DNA of 64,000 nt from Paraburkholderia diazotrophica. Its GTDB lineage: Bacteria; Pseudomonadota; Gammaproteobacteria; Burkholderiales; Burkholderiaceae. Position numbers and translations under genes: made by a program. The stretch covers positions 28,869 to 92,868 of the forward strand of contig NZ_FNYE01000032.1 in NCBI RefSeq assembly GCF_900108945.1, in the 5' to 3' direction. Shown piece after piece: positions 55,814 through 64,000 of this stretch. Position 1 is the first letter of the stretch, and the number at the start of each line of letters is the position of its first letter. The notes below the pieces were generated by a model. It saw only the letters and a program-made list of their open reading frames with translations. It had not been told where the DNA came from and ran no database searches.

Positions 55814-56395
55814 TCAGTCTTTGGCGGGCTCGCTCATCCATTTGCGCCAGCCGTCCGGGCCGAGGCGTCGCATGGTTTCCTCGTTGCGTTCGTAGATGTC
55901 GGCGGCGTCCGGAAAGGCGTCGACCGCGCGCGCGATGCTCGCTTCACGCAGCAGATGCAGGATCGGCCATGGCGAACGGTTCGTGTAGTTCTCGATATCG
56001 TCGGGGCCGCTGCCCTCGAATTGATAGTGCGGGTGAAAGCTCGCGATCTGCAGCGTGCCTTCCAGCCGCAACTGCTTCAGCATCCGGTCCGCGAAGAACA
56101 GGCAGTCGTTGTACTCGAGAAAATCGGCGAGCGCGCGCGGGATGATCAGCAGCGTCGTGTCGATATCGGCGGGATCGGATTCCGCCAGCGTGCGCAGTTC
56201 CGTTTCCAGATCGGCGAGTACGCCTTCCATGTCCGTCGCCTCGCTGATTGCGTAGCGAATCTGGTTCTTCACGTGCACCGCTTTCGCGAAGGGACACAGA
56301 TTTAGCCCGATGACGGCCCGTGTCAGCCAGTGGCGAGTGGCGTCGAGAATGGCGTCGTGGCTGGTGTCGTGCGATTCGGCGGACGTTGAAGACAT
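55814..56395 (-). CDS. DUF1415 family protein
   Basis: 193 residues from the ATG at 56395 (an upstream in-frame ATG is at 56425). Conserved blocks GLNLCPFAKAVHVKNQIRY, FLEYNDCLFFAD and IASFHPHYQFEG, and NRSPWPILHLLRE. Soluble; function unknown. Convergent with the methyltransferase gene, 21 bp apart. Confidence 0.88.
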   Translation of the reverse strand: MSSTSAESHDTSHDAILDATRHWLTRAVIGLNLCPFAKAVHVKNQIRYAISEATDMEGVLADLETELRTLAESDPADIDTTLLIIPRALADFLEYNDCLFFADRMLKQLRLEGTLQIASFHPHYQFEGSGPDDIENYTNRSPWPILHLLREASIARAVDAFPDAADIYERNEETMRRLGPDGWRKWMSEPAKD

Positions 56396-56443
56396 GGTGT
56401 GAGGCGGGCGGCAAAGCGGGTTCAAACCGCGGAACTCAAACCG

Positions 56444-57091
56444 CTATTTTACCGGTGCCTCTCCGCACGCCTGTGCGACAAGCTGCGCAGCTACGAGCGG
56501 CGCGACCTTGATCGGCCCGCAGCCCGGACCATACGTCTGGCTCGATGCATAAACGCCTTCGATCAGCAGCGCGAGCGCGTTCGCGAGTTCGCCCGGATCG
56601 CGCGCGCCCGCAGCGGCGCAAAGCTCGTTCAAGCGCTGCATCAGCCTGGTTTTGTTGTTCAGCACGCATAATCGCGCCGGATGCGAGGGATCCGGAAATT
56701 CCGCCGACACATTGACGAACGGGCAGCCGCGATAGTCGTCTTTCGACGCGCGTCCCGACAGGTCCTCGAAATACTGCGCGATCTGCTTTTTCGGCTCGCC
56801 GGGATGCTTCGCGATGCTCTCGTCGAAGCGTTTGAAGAAACGCCGGTCCGACTGTTCCAGATACGCGACCACCAGATCGTCCTTCGACGAGAACTGGCGA
56901 TACAAGCTCATCTTGTTGACGCCCGCGCGCTCGACGACGGCATCGACGCCCACCGCCCGCACGCCTTCCCGGTAGAACAGGTCGGCGGCGGCGCGTAACA
57001 GATGCTGCTGGGCTTCGGAACCGGCCGTCTGCGTGCGGCGGCTCGGCGCGGGTTTGGTGGTGTCGGAATGGGACATGGTCTTGTCATCCAT
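56444..57091 (-). CDS. TetR-family repressor
   Basis: 215 residues (a start at 57076 is also possible). The N-terminal helix–turn–helix is clear: AAADLFYREGVRAVGVDAVV and AGVNKMSLYRQFSSKDDLV (about 34–74); the C-terminal ligand domain contains two Cys-rich spots (YRGCPFVNVSAEF). Divergent from an MFS transporter, with a palindromic operator between them, so it most likely represses that transporter and itself. Confidence 0.92.
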   Translation of the reverse strand: MDDKTMSHSDTTKPAPSRRTQTAGSEAQQHLLRAAADLFYREGVRAVGVDAVVERAGVNKMSLYRQFSSKDDLVVAYLEQSDRRFFKRFDESIAKHPGEPKKQIAQYFEDLSGRASKDDYRGCPFVNVSAEFPDPSHPARLCVLNNKTRLMQRLNELCAAAGARDPGELANALALLIEGVYASSQTYGPGCGPIKVAPLVAAQLVAQACGEAPVK

Positions 57092-57103
57092 GAGTAAGAC
57101 GTC

Positions 57104-57137
57104 TTGACATGTTACCGATCGGTAACTACCATCGCAA
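57104..57137. promoter_or_regulatory. Overlapping divergent promoters with central TetR operator
   Basis: Plus strand: TTGACA (57104–57109), 17 bp, TACCAT (57127–57132). Minus strand: TTGCGA (57137–57132), 17 bp, TAACAT (57114–57109). The perfect palindrome GTTACCGATCGGTAAC (57111–57126) fills the spacer shared by both. One bound repressor dimer would block both genes. Confidence 0.8.
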
Positions 57138-57144
57138 GTCTGAT

Positions 57145-57162
57145 TGTGACAGACCGGTCACA
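57145..57162. promoter_or_regulatory. Second, weaker TetR-type site
   Basis: TGTGAC…GTCACA arms with GACCGGTC (57152–57159) inside, resembling the main operator's ACCG/CGGT core. It would fall at the start of the MFS transcript. Confidence 0.5.
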
Positions 57163-57231
57163 AGTCCTTTACGAAGTTGGTAAGAATCCGTGCCGCGATG
57201 CATCGAGTACGGCGAACCCATTGGAGAACCG

Positions 57232-58518
57232 ATGAACTGGGCAGCAAGAATGATACGTGGACGTTTCCACTACGGCTGGCTGGCCGTGGCGGTGGTCTTT
57301 CTAGTATTGCTCGCGGCGGCCGGCACGCGCGCGACGCCGAGCGTGATGATGGTGCCGCTCGAACATGATTTCGGCTGGAGCCGCGCAACGATCTCGCTGG
57401 CGATTTCGGTGAATATCGCGCTGTATGGTCTGATGGGCCCGTTCGCGGCTGCGGCGATGCAGCGCTTCGGCGTGCGCCCGACCATTCTGGCGGCGCTCGG
57501 CACGATGGCGGCGGGCGTCGGCTTGTCGTCGCTCATGACACATCCGTGGCAGATGATCCTCGTGTGGGGCGTGATGGTCGGCGGCGCGACGGGCGTGGCG
57601 GCGCTGACGCTGTCGGCGACGGTCGTCAACCGCTGGTTCACGACGCATCGCGGTCTGGTGATGGGCATTCTCACGGCCAGCTCCGCGACGGGCCAGCTCG
57701 TGTTCCTGCCGCTGCTCGCGGCGATCGCGCAGCATCACGGCTGGCGGCCCGTCGTGTGGACGGTCGCGGCGGCCGCGGCCGTCGTGCTGCCGCTCGTCGC
57801 GTTTCTACTGCCGGAGCGTCCCGCCGACATGGCGCTGCGTCCGTACGGCTCACCCGCCGACGCGCCCATCCGGTCCGACATGAGCAAGCAGAACCCGCTT
57901 GCGATCGCGTTCGGCACGCTGGCCTCCGCAAGCAAGACGCGCGACTTCTGGCTGCTGTTCTTCAGCTTCTTCATCTGCGGCGCGAGCACGAACGGTTATG
58001 TCGGTACGCACCTGATCGCGATGTGCGGCGACTACGGGATGACGGAAGTGCAGGGCGCATCGCTGCTCGCGGCGATGGGCATCTTCGACCTGTTCGGCAC
58101 GACGCTGTCGGGCTGGCTGTCGGACCGCTTCAACGCCCGCGTGCTGCTGTTCTGGTACTACGGGCTGCGCGGCCTGTCGCTGATCTATCTGCCGCACGCG
58201 TTCGGGATCGACTTCTTCGGCTTGCCGCTTTTTGCCGTGTTCTACGGCCTCGACTGGATCGCCACCGTTCCGCCGACCGTGCGCCTCGCCACCGATGTGT
58301 ACGGCAAGGAGTCGGCGCCCGTCGTGTTCGGCTGGGTCGTCGCGGGGCACCAGCTCGGCGCGGCGTTCGCGGCGCTCGGCGCGGGCATGCTGCGCGCGAG
58401 TCTCGGCACGTACACGGTTGCGTCGATGATCTCTGGTGGCTTGTGCCTCGTCGCGTCGATCATCGTGCTGCGGATCAATCGCGGCGAACGGCGCGTGGCG
58501 AGCCAGGCCGCCGTCTGA
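57232..58518 (+). CDS. MFS transporter (monocarboxylate/OFA-like)
   Basis: 428 residues from the ATG at 57232 (GGAG before it; an upstream GTG at 57190 is less likely). Twelve membrane segments in two halves; GWSRATISLAISVNIALYGLMGP and the intracellular GWLSDRFNAR motif between helices 8 and 9. Likely efflux or uptake of a small organic acid or toxic compound that the adjacent TetR protein senses; substrate unknown. Confidence 0.87.
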   Translation: MNWAARMIRGRFHYGWLAVAVVFLVLLAAAGTRATPSVMMVPLEHDFGWSRATISLAISVNIALYGLMGPFAAAAMQRFGVRPTILAALGTMAAGVGLSSLMTHPWQMILVWGVMVGGATGVAALTLSATVVNRWFTTHRGLVMGILTASSATGQLVFLPLLAAIAQHHGWRPVVWTVAAAAAVVLPLVAFLLPERPADMALRPYGSPADAPIRSDMSKQNPLAIAFGTLASASKTRDFWLLFFSFFICGASTNGYVGTHLIAMCGDYGMTEVQGASLLAAMGIFDLFGTTLSGWLSDRFNARVLLFWYYGLRGLSLIYLPHAFGIDFFGLPLFAVFYGLDWIATVPPTVRLATDVYGKESAPVVFGWVVAGHQLGAAFAALGAGMLRASLGTYTVASMISGGLCLVASIIVLRINRGERRVASQAAV

Positions 58519-58766
58519 CGCTTGCGTTGCGGCGTCCGCTTCGAGTCGCCCGTTTTGGGGCGCCAGGTTTCGAAGCAGAAGCAAGCGTTTCGAGCCACAT
58601 CACAGCGCGTCGCAGCCCAACAGCCGCGGCGCGCTTTGCTTATGCGCTCGCGCGATCTGCATCTGCGCGACGCGCGAAGAGCGAAGCGGGATCGGGACAC
58701 GTCGGTTATTCTAGTGGGCCCTCGGGCTGCGGCCCGCCATTCATGAATTCCGACCGAGAGATGCGC

Positions 58767-59360
58767 ATGACCAACAAACCCGCACCCACCGACGTTCCCA
58801 TTCATGAACTGATCGCCGGCCGCTGGAGCCCGCGCGCGTATTCGAGCGAGCCGGTGAGCCGCGAGCATCTGCGCGCGGTGCTCGAAGCGGCGCGCTGGGC
58901 GCCTTCGTCGTACAACATGCAGCCGTGGCGTTTCGTCGTGTTCGATCGCGCGACGGACGAAGTGGCGTTCAAGAAAGCATTCAACACGCTCGTGCCGTTC
59001 AATCAGGCGTGGAACGCCAATGCGCCGGTGTTGATCTGCGTGACGACGCACACGCTGACGTCAAAGGGCGACGTGAACCGCTGCGCGCCGTACGACGCGG
59101 GTGCTGCGGCGATGTCGCTGGTTTTGCAGGCGCACGCGCTCGGACTTGCAGCCCATCAGATGAGCGGCTTCGACGTGAACGCATTTCGCAAGGCGTTCGC
59201 GGTGCCCGACGACGTCGAAGTGATCGCGATGATTTCGCTTGCGCACTACGGCGATGTCGACAAGCTCGATCCTGTACTGCGTGAGCGCGAGAAGGCGGCG
59301 CGCGCGCGTCTGCCGCTCGGCGACGTCGCCTATGCGGGCGCATGGAACAAGGCGTTCTGA
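58767..59360 (+). CDS. Nitroreductase-family flavoprotein
   Basis: 197 residues from the ATG at 58767 with GAGAG upstream (58743 and 58761 are alternative in-frame starts). FMN-binding blocks RWSPRAYSSEPVS and EAARWAPSSYNMQPWRFVVF, then YDAGAAAMSLVLQAHALGLA. Reduces nitro compounds or quinones with NAD(P)H; substrate open. Confidence 0.9.
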   Translation: MTNKPAPTDVPIHELIAGRWSPRAYSSEPVSREHLRAVLEAARWAPSSYNMQPWRFVVFDRATDEVAFKKAFNTLVPFNQAWNANAPVLICVTTHTLTSKGDVNRCAPYDAGAAAMSLVLQAHALGLAAHQMSGFDVNAFRKAFAVPDDVEVIAMISLAHYGDVDKLDPVLREREKAARARLPLGDVAYAGAWNKAF

Positions 59361-59391
59361 GCGATCCGCGAGCCACTTTCGCACGATGACA

Positions 59392-59419
59392 AAGACGCGG
59401 CCCGATGGCCGCGTTTTTC
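59392..59419 (+). terminator. Intrinsic terminator after the nitroreductase gene
   Basis: Stem ACGCGGCC / GGCCGCGT (59395–59402, 59407–59414), tight loop, then TTTT. Also lies just beyond the convergent MFS gene. Confidence 0.85.
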
Positions 59420-59431
59420 ATGGGCGTGCGA

Positions 59432-60898
59432 TTACTCGCTGTCGACGGCGGACAGCGGCGTCGCGACGGTTTCGAGCGACCGACGTTCCGCGTCGACGCC
59501 CCAGATCGCGGCAATCAGCGCGGCGGCGAGCATCAGCGCCGAGCCGACCAGATAGCCAGAAAAGACTTCGCTGCGCTGGTGCGTGTCGATCAGACGGCCG
59601 AAGAAGGCGGGCCCCGCAATGCCGCCGAGCGCCGTTCCGAACGCATAGAACACCGCGATCGCGAGCGCGCGGATTTCGAGCGGGAACGATTCGCTGACGG
59701 TCAGATACGCCGAACTCGCGGCCGCTGAAGCGAAAAAGAAAATCACCATCCACGAGATCGTCTGCGTCGTCACGGAGAGCATTTCCTTTTCGAACATATA
59801 GCCGCTGACGGTCAGCAGGATTCCCGACAGCGCGTACGTCGCGGCGATCATCCTGCGGCGGCCGATCACGTCGAACAGCCTGCCGATCAATAGCGGCCCC
59901 GTGAAATTGCCGAACGCGAACGGCAGGATGTACCAGCCGATGTGTTCGCCCGGCACGTGATAGAAGTCGGTCAGCACGAGCGCGTAGGTGAAGAAGATCG
60001 CGTTGTAGAAGAACGCCTGCGCCGTCATCAGCGACAGCCCGACCAGCGCGCGGCGCCGGTGCAGCATGAACAGCGTGTGGAAAACCTCGCGCAGCGTCGT
60101 GCGGTCGCGGGCCCGCAGACGCAGGCGGTTCAGACCGTCGTCGGCGAGCGTGTGATTGGCCGCGCGAAAGCGTGTTTCGATCCCTTCGACGATCGAGCGC
60201 GCATGCTTCTCTTCGCCGTGAGTCAGCAGCCAGCGCGGGCTTTCGGGTATCCAGGCGCGCATCGGCAGAATCGCCAGCGCGAGCGCCGCGCCGATGAAAA
60301 AGCACGCGCGCCAGCCCCAGTCGCCGGGCAGCAGATGCGGGTCGAGCAGAACCAGCGAGCCGAACGCGCCCAGCGCCGCGCCGATCCAGAACGTGCCGTT
60401 GATCGCGAGATCGGTGTGGCCGCGCACGCGGGCGGGCGTGAACTCCTGGATCGTCGAATTGATCGCCGTGTATTCGCCGCCGATGCCCGCGCCCGTCAGA
60501 AAGCGAAAGACGAGAAAACTCGCGAGATTCCACGAAAAAGCCGTCGCCGCCGTGGCGGCCAGATACAACGCGAGCGTGATGAAGAACAGCTTGCGCCGTC
60601 CGAGCCGGTCCGTCAGCCAGCCGAAGCCGAGCGCGCCCAGCACCGCGCCGGCGATATATGCGCTGCCCGCGAGGCCGACGTCCGCGTTCGAGAAGCGCAG
60701 CACCGCGCTCGACTTCAGCGCGCTCGCCACCGAGCCCGCGAGCGTCACCTCCAGCCCGTCGAGCAGCCACGTCACGCCGAGCGCGACGACGATCAGCGTA
60801 TGAAAGCGTCCCCAGGGCAAGCGGTCGAGCCGCGATGGCAAATCGGTCTCGACGATCGTCGAGTCGCTGCGAATCGTGGCGGCGGAGGATTGCTCCAT
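59432..60898 (-). CDS. MFS transporter (sugar-porter/AAHS-like)
   Basis: 488 residues from the ATG at 60898. Twelve membrane helices; GWLTDRLGRRKLFF between helices 2 and 3, RFLTGAGIGGEYTAINSTIQEF, and PESPRWLL before a long central loop. The pattern fits the sugar porter or aromatic-acid/niacin transporter branch; substrate cannot be decided. Confidence 0.88.
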   Translation of the reverse strand: MEQSSAATIRSDSTIVETDLPSRLDRLPWGRFHTLIVVALGVTWLLDGLEVTLAGSVASALKSSAVLRFSNADVGLAGSAYIAGAVLGALGFGWLTDRLGRRKLFFITLALYLAATAATAFSWNLASFLVFRFLTGAGIGGEYTAINSTIQEFTPARVRGHTDLAINGTFWIGAALGAFGSLVLLDPHLLPGDWGWRACFFIGAALALAILPMRAWIPESPRWLLTHGEEKHARSIVEGIETRFRAANHTLADDGLNRLRLRARDRTTLREVFHTLFMLHRRRALVGLSLMTAQAFFYNAIFFTYALVLTDFYHVPGEHIGWYILPFAFGNFTGPLLIGRLFDVIGRRRMIAATYALSGILLTVSGYMFEKEMLSVTTQTISWMVIFFFASAAASSAYLTVSESFPLEIRALAIAVFYAFGTALGGIAGPAFFGRLIDTHQRSEVFSGYLVGSALMLAAALIAAIWGVDAERRSLETVATPLSAVDSE

Positions 60899-60900
60899 CG

Positions 60901-60920
60901 AGTCTCCTGAAGTCTCCTGA
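60901..60920 (-). repeat. Direct duplication of the ribosome-binding segment
   Basis: AGTCTCCTGA occurs twice in tandem. On the minus strand each copy supplies AGGAG, the nearer about 5–7 bp before the MFS start codon. Confidence 0.8.
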
Positions 60921-61168
60921 ACGTTCGAATGTGATTCGTCGAGTGATCGGAAGGTTCTGCAAGCCGGCAATCTGACGGGGTATCCTGTCGGATTCATCCG
61001 TGCGTGGCGCGACCCTTCGTCGAGCAAATTGCGTTCCGCGACGCCGGCGAGGTGAGCGGTGCGCTAATGGTTGCTGTCGGGGTTGCAGTCGGTTGATGGT
61101 GTCACCGCTTTCATGTTACAAAGCCCGTCCTCTTTCTGTGCGCGCCAGCGCGAGCGGCGTTTCCTGCC

Positions 61169-62437
61169 ATGACCTATTGCGCGATTGACTTCGGCACGTC
61201 TAACTCGGCAGTTGCCGTCCCGGTCGGCGGCCCGTCGGCTGAACAGGCTGCGTTGAAGCTGGCGCCCGTCGAAGGCGCGTACACGACGCTGCCCACCGCC
61301 GTCTTCTTCAACACCGACGAAAACACGCGCGAGTACGGCCGCGCGGCGCTTGAGGCGTATATCGACGGCTTCGACGGCCGCCTGATGCGCTCGATGAAGA
61401 GCATTCTCGGCTCGCCGCTCGCCGAGACCACGACCGATCTCGGCGATGGCAGCGCGATCAGGTACACCGATGTGATCGCGATCTTCGTCACGCATCTGAA
61501 GCGCTGCGCGGAGCAGGCGGCGGGCACGCCGATCAGCCGCGCGGTGCTCGGGCGCCCAGTCTTTTTCGTCGACGACGATCCCCGCGCCGATCTGCTCGCG
61601 CAACAGCAGCTGGAAGCGGCGGCGCGTTCGGTCGGGCTGCAGGAGATTCACTTCCAGTACGAACCGATCGCGGCCGCGTTCGACTACGAGGCGCATCTGA
61701 CACAGGAGGGGATCGTGCTGGTCGCGGATATCGGCGGCGGCACGTCGGACTTCTCGCTGGTGCGCGTCGGCCCGGAGCGGATGAAGCGTCTGGAGCGCAA
61801 GGACGATGTGCTCGCGCACCACGGCGTGCACGTCGCCGGAACGGATTTCGACCGACGCGTCGAACTGGCGACGATTCTGCGCGAGCTCGGCTATCAGTCG
61901 CTCGATCCCGAGGGCCGCGAAGTGCCGAACCGCGTCTATTTCGACCTCGCGACGTGGCATCTGATCAACACGATTTACACGCCGAAGCGCGTGTCGGAAC
62001 TGGGGCTGATGCGGCACCTTTACTCGGACACGCGCCATCACGACCGGCTGATGCGCGTCGTCGAGCAGCGCTTTGGCCATGCGCTTGCGGCGCACGCGGA
62101 GGAAGCGAAGATCGGTGTTGCAGCGGGCGGCGAGACGCTGATCGATCTGGAGATCGTCGAGGAGGACTTGCGCCTTGCGTTCGACGAAGCGCAACTGATT
62201 GCGGCTGGCAAGGACGAGACGCAGCGCATCATGCAGGCCGCGCGCGAAACGGTGCAGCGGGCGGGCGTCGCGCCGCGTGACGTCGACGCGTTGTACTTCA
62301 CGGGCGGATCGACGGGCCTCGCGTTTCTGTCGGGCGCGCTGGCGGCGGCGTTTCCCGATGCGCGTCCCGTTTTCGGCGACCGGCTCGCCAGTGTGGCGAC
62401 TGGTTTGGGCATTCACGCGCGGCGGGTATTCCGATAA
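61169..62437 (+). CDS. Hsp70-like ATPase, YegD type
   Basis: 422 residues. Actin/Hsp70 ATPase fold: phosphate-1 CAIDFGTSNSAVAVPVG, phosphate-2 VADIGGGTSDFSL, and adenosine-site FTGGSTGLAFL. It ends after the nucleotide-binding domain without the DnaK substrate-binding and lid domains, as in E. coli YegD. Chaperone role is presumed, not known. Confidence 0.88.
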   Translation: MTYCAIDFGTSNSAVAVPVGGPSAEQAALKLAPVEGAYTTLPTAVFFNTDENTREYGRAALEAYIDGFDGRLMRSMKSILGSPLAETTTDLGDGSAIRYTDVIAIFVTHLKRCAEQAAGTPISRAVLGRPVFFVDDDPRADLLAQQQLEAAARSVGLQEIHFQYEPIAAAFDYEAHLTQEGIVLVADIGGGTSDFSLVRVGPERMKRLERKDDVLAHHGVHVAGTDFDRRVELATILRELGYQSLDPEGREVPNRVYFDLATWHLINTIYTPKRVSELGLMRHLYSDTRHHDRLMRVVEQRFGHALAAHAEEAKIGVAAGGETLIDLEIVEEDLRLAFDEAQLIAAGKDETQRIMQAARETVQRAGVAPRDVDALYFTGGSTGLAFLSGALAAAFPDARPVFGDRLASVATGLGIHARRVFR

Positions 62438-62479
62438 AGATTTCAGACCGCGCTCCGATAATCGCATCGGGCAATAAAC

Positions 62480-62508
62480 AAAAAACCCCGCCGAGGCGGG
62501 GTTTTTTG
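62480..62508. terminator. Bidirectional intrinsic terminator
   Basis: A-run, CCCCGCC / GGCGGGG stem (62486–62492, 62495–62501), T-run. Lies between the convergent YegD-type and cold-shock genes. Confidence 0.93.
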
Positions 62509-62529
62509 CGTTCCAGAAGGAGGCGAAGC

Positions 62530-62733
62530 TTAGGCCGGCTTGATGTTAGCGGCTTGCTTGCCCTTCGGGCCCGTCTTGACGTCGTAGGTAACCTTTTGGT
62601 TTTCCTGCAGCGTCTTGAAGCCTTCGACGCGGATTTCCGAGAAATGCGCGAACAGGTCTTCACCGCCGGCGTCCGGCGTGATGAAGCCAAAGCCCTTTGC
62701 GTCGTTGAACCACTTGACGGTACCGGTTTCCAT
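62530..62733 (-). CDS. Cold-shock protein (CspA family)
   Basis: 67 residues, a single cold-shock domain with RNP1 KGFGFITPD and RNP2 DLFAHFSEI nucleic-acid binding motifs. RNA chaperone. GGAAAAAG before the ATG; long leader and strong promoter upstream. Confidence 0.97.
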   Translation of the reverse strand: METGTVKWFNDAKGFGFITPDAGGEDLFAHFSEIRVEGFKTLQENQKVTYDVKTGPKGKQAANIKPA

Positions 62734-63256
62734 ATTACTTTTTCCTAAAAATGGTGAACAAGGCCGAAGCCAAAAAAAAGGCCGTAGCCCGAGGGTGCAT
62801 GAAAATCAAGGAAGGGTAATGGGACCAACCGGAGTACCGTTGATGGGCGAACTACGAAAGACCAATTCACTCGCCGCTTGAAATCCTGCCCGTTCTTTAT
62901 ACGGGCATTTCGAGAGAAGGTCAACCGCAATCTTTAAATCCTCATACGGGACGGGGATATCGCGCCGCACGGCTTGTCTTACAAAGCTTGCTATGTTCTT
63001 GATTTTTTGTAGGGCGCATACGGTTTTTGACTGCAATCGGGCGGTGCAACCGTTAAACTACGCCCCGCGCGCGACCGGTTGCACCTGGCATAACCCGCAA
63101 TCCGGACTCGCGCCCGCCCGCCGTATGCCCTAGTCTTTTGGATGACCTTTAGCCGTCTCTCGTGGCACGCGGCAGCGGCGTGCTTTCAGCTAGTAACCAT
63201 CTTGCATGGGACGGGAGCGGGCGCTAACGCCTGATCCCGTCGACACAGGAGAAGAC
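62734..63256. other. Cold-shock leader and amino-acid permease upstream region
   Basis: Contains the csp leader (about 155 nt) and promoter. The rest, up to the permease ribosome site, shows no gene I can support. A 76-codon minus-strand frame (62806–63036, TTG start) overlaps the csp promoter and has no ribosome site. Confidence 0.6.
62896..62924 (-). promoter_or_regulatory. Sigma70 promoter of the cold-shock gene
   Basis: Minus strand TTGACC, exactly 17 bp, TATAAA; a close match to consensus. Start of transcription near 62889 gives a leader of about 155 nt, similar in length to the regulated 5' leader of E. coli cspA. Confidence 0.75.
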
Positions 63257-64000
63257 GTGAAAAGTTCTATTCAACGGCATATCGGCCCATTCGCGCTGAT
63301 GCTGACGGGGCTCGGCTCGATCATCGGATCGGGCTGGCTGTTCGGCGCCTGGAAGGCGGCCAAGATTGCAGGTCCTGCCGCGATCTGCGCATGGGTGATC
63401 GGCGCAGTGGTGATTCTCGCGATCGCGCTGACGTATGCGGAGCTGGGGTCGATGTTCCCCGAGTCGGGCGGCATGGTGCGCTACGCGCGCTATTCGCACG
63501 GCGCACTGGTGGGCTTCATCAGCGCGTGGGCCAACTGGATCGCGATCGTGTCGGTGATTCCGATCGAGGCCGAGGCATCGATCCAGTACATGAGCACGTG
63601 GCCGTACGAGTGGGCGCACAACCTGTTCGTCAACGGCGAACTGACGGCGCCGGGGCTGCTGCTCTCGGCGGTGCTGGTGATCATCTACTTCATGCTGAAC
63701 TACTGGGGCGTGAAGGTCTTTGCGCGCGCCAACACGGCGATCACGATCTTCAAGTTCATCATTCCGGGCCTGACGATTCTGGGCCTGATGATGAGCGGCT
63801 TTCACAAGGAAAACCTCGGCGACGGGTTGGGCGGCACAGGCACGTTCGCGCCGTACGGCTGGTCGGCGGTGCTGACGGCCGTGGCGACGAGCGGCATCGT
63901 GTTCGCGTTCAACGGCTTCCAGAGTCCCGTCAACCTGGCGGGCGAGGCGCGCAATCCGGCGAAGAGCGTGCCGTTCGCGGTGATCGGCTCGATCCTGCTG
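63257..64000 (+). CDS. Amino-acid permease (APC family), N-terminal part
   Basis: Starts at a GTG (63257) with AGGAGAAG before it and is open to the window edge, 248 residues. About six membrane helices so far; APC-type helix-1 unwound motif GLGSIIGSGWLFG and YAELGSMFPESGGMVRYARY. Likely a proton-coupled amino-acid symporter; substrate unknown. Confidence 0.92.
   Translation, partial: MKSSIQRHIGPFALMLTGLGSIIGSGWLFGAWKAAKIAGPAAICAWVIGAVVILAIALTYAELGSMFPESGGMVRYARYSHGALVGFISAWANWIAIVSVIPIEAEASIQYMSTWPYEWAHNLFVNGELTAPGLLLSAVLVIIYFMLNYWGVKVFARANTAITIFKFIIPGLTILGLMMSGFHKENLGDGLGGTGTFAPYGWSAVLTAVATSGIVFAFNGFQSPVNLAGEARNPAKSVPFAVIGSILL

Noticed and set aside
62806..63036. 76-codon minus-strand frame in the cold-shock leader region
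   Set aside because: Translation looks partly protein-like, but it needs a TTG start without a ribosome site and it covers the near-consensus csp promoter. Ribosome profiling or homologue conservation could reverse this.

Overview
The window is about 64 kb of GC-rich chromosome. Gene content and order (ponA–pilMN(OP)Q–aroK–aroB–dgt; gltB–gltD; thiO–thiS–thiG–thiE; mlaF–E–D–A–C–B; murA–hisG–hisD–hisC–hisB–marC–hisH–hisA–hisF–hisI–hisE–hinT–tatABC; petABC–sspA–sspB) are those of a Burkholderiaceae chromosome, most likely Paraburkholderia or Burkholderia sensu lato. That assignment is inferred from synteny and protein character, not from a database search. Nearly everything is core housekeeping DNA. 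No prophage, intact insertion sequence, CRISPR array or recognisable defence island was seen.

Layout. 1–8850: a PBP1A gene on the minus strand (cut by the window edge) diverges from a type IV pilus alignment/secretin operon, in which PilO and PilP look fused, followed by shikimate genes and dgt. 8851–11640: a looser stretch with a DUF883 membrane-anchored protein, an OmpW porin and a degenerate IS200-like (Y1/RAYT-type) transposase. 11640–20840: glutamate synthase gltBD, an RNA 2',3'-cyclic phosphodiesterase and an SbmA/YddA-type ABC exporter. 20840–25000: a TPP riboswitch driving thiO–thiS–thiG–thiE. 25000–31660: the Mla lipid-transport operon with mlaA inside it, a YadGH-type ABC exporter and ibaG. 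31890–44000: murA, a long his operon with a marC-family gene embedded in it, hinT and tatABC, ended by a bidirectional terminator. 44180–50560: an HtrA protease, a Nif3-like protein, the cytochrome bc1 operon (its Rieske protein carries a twin-arginine signal, so it is a probable client of the nearby TatABC), sspAB and tRNA-Thr(UGU). 50560–64000: a more mosaic end with methyltransferases, a BaiN-type flavoprotein, small conserved proteins, a TetR/MFS pair with a clear shared operator, a nitroreductase, a second MFS transporter, a YegD-like Hsp70 protein, a cold-shock protein with a strong promoter and long leader, and the start of an amino-acid permease.

The most useful non-gene signals are: a 22-bp perfect palindrome just upstream of pilM; the TPP riboswitch; a 12-bp-stem hairpin between gltB and gltD; tandem repeats at 9155, 22895, 54669 and 60901; the TetR operator sitting in the spacer of two overlapping divergent promoters; and the cold-shock promoter/leader. 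Many very long open frames antisense to real genes (for example opposite gltB) are GC-bias shadows and were left out. I found no clear candidate for a wholly new multi-gene system. The best leads are the domesticated-looking transposase, the PilO–PilP fusion and the extra N-terminal domain on ThiE.
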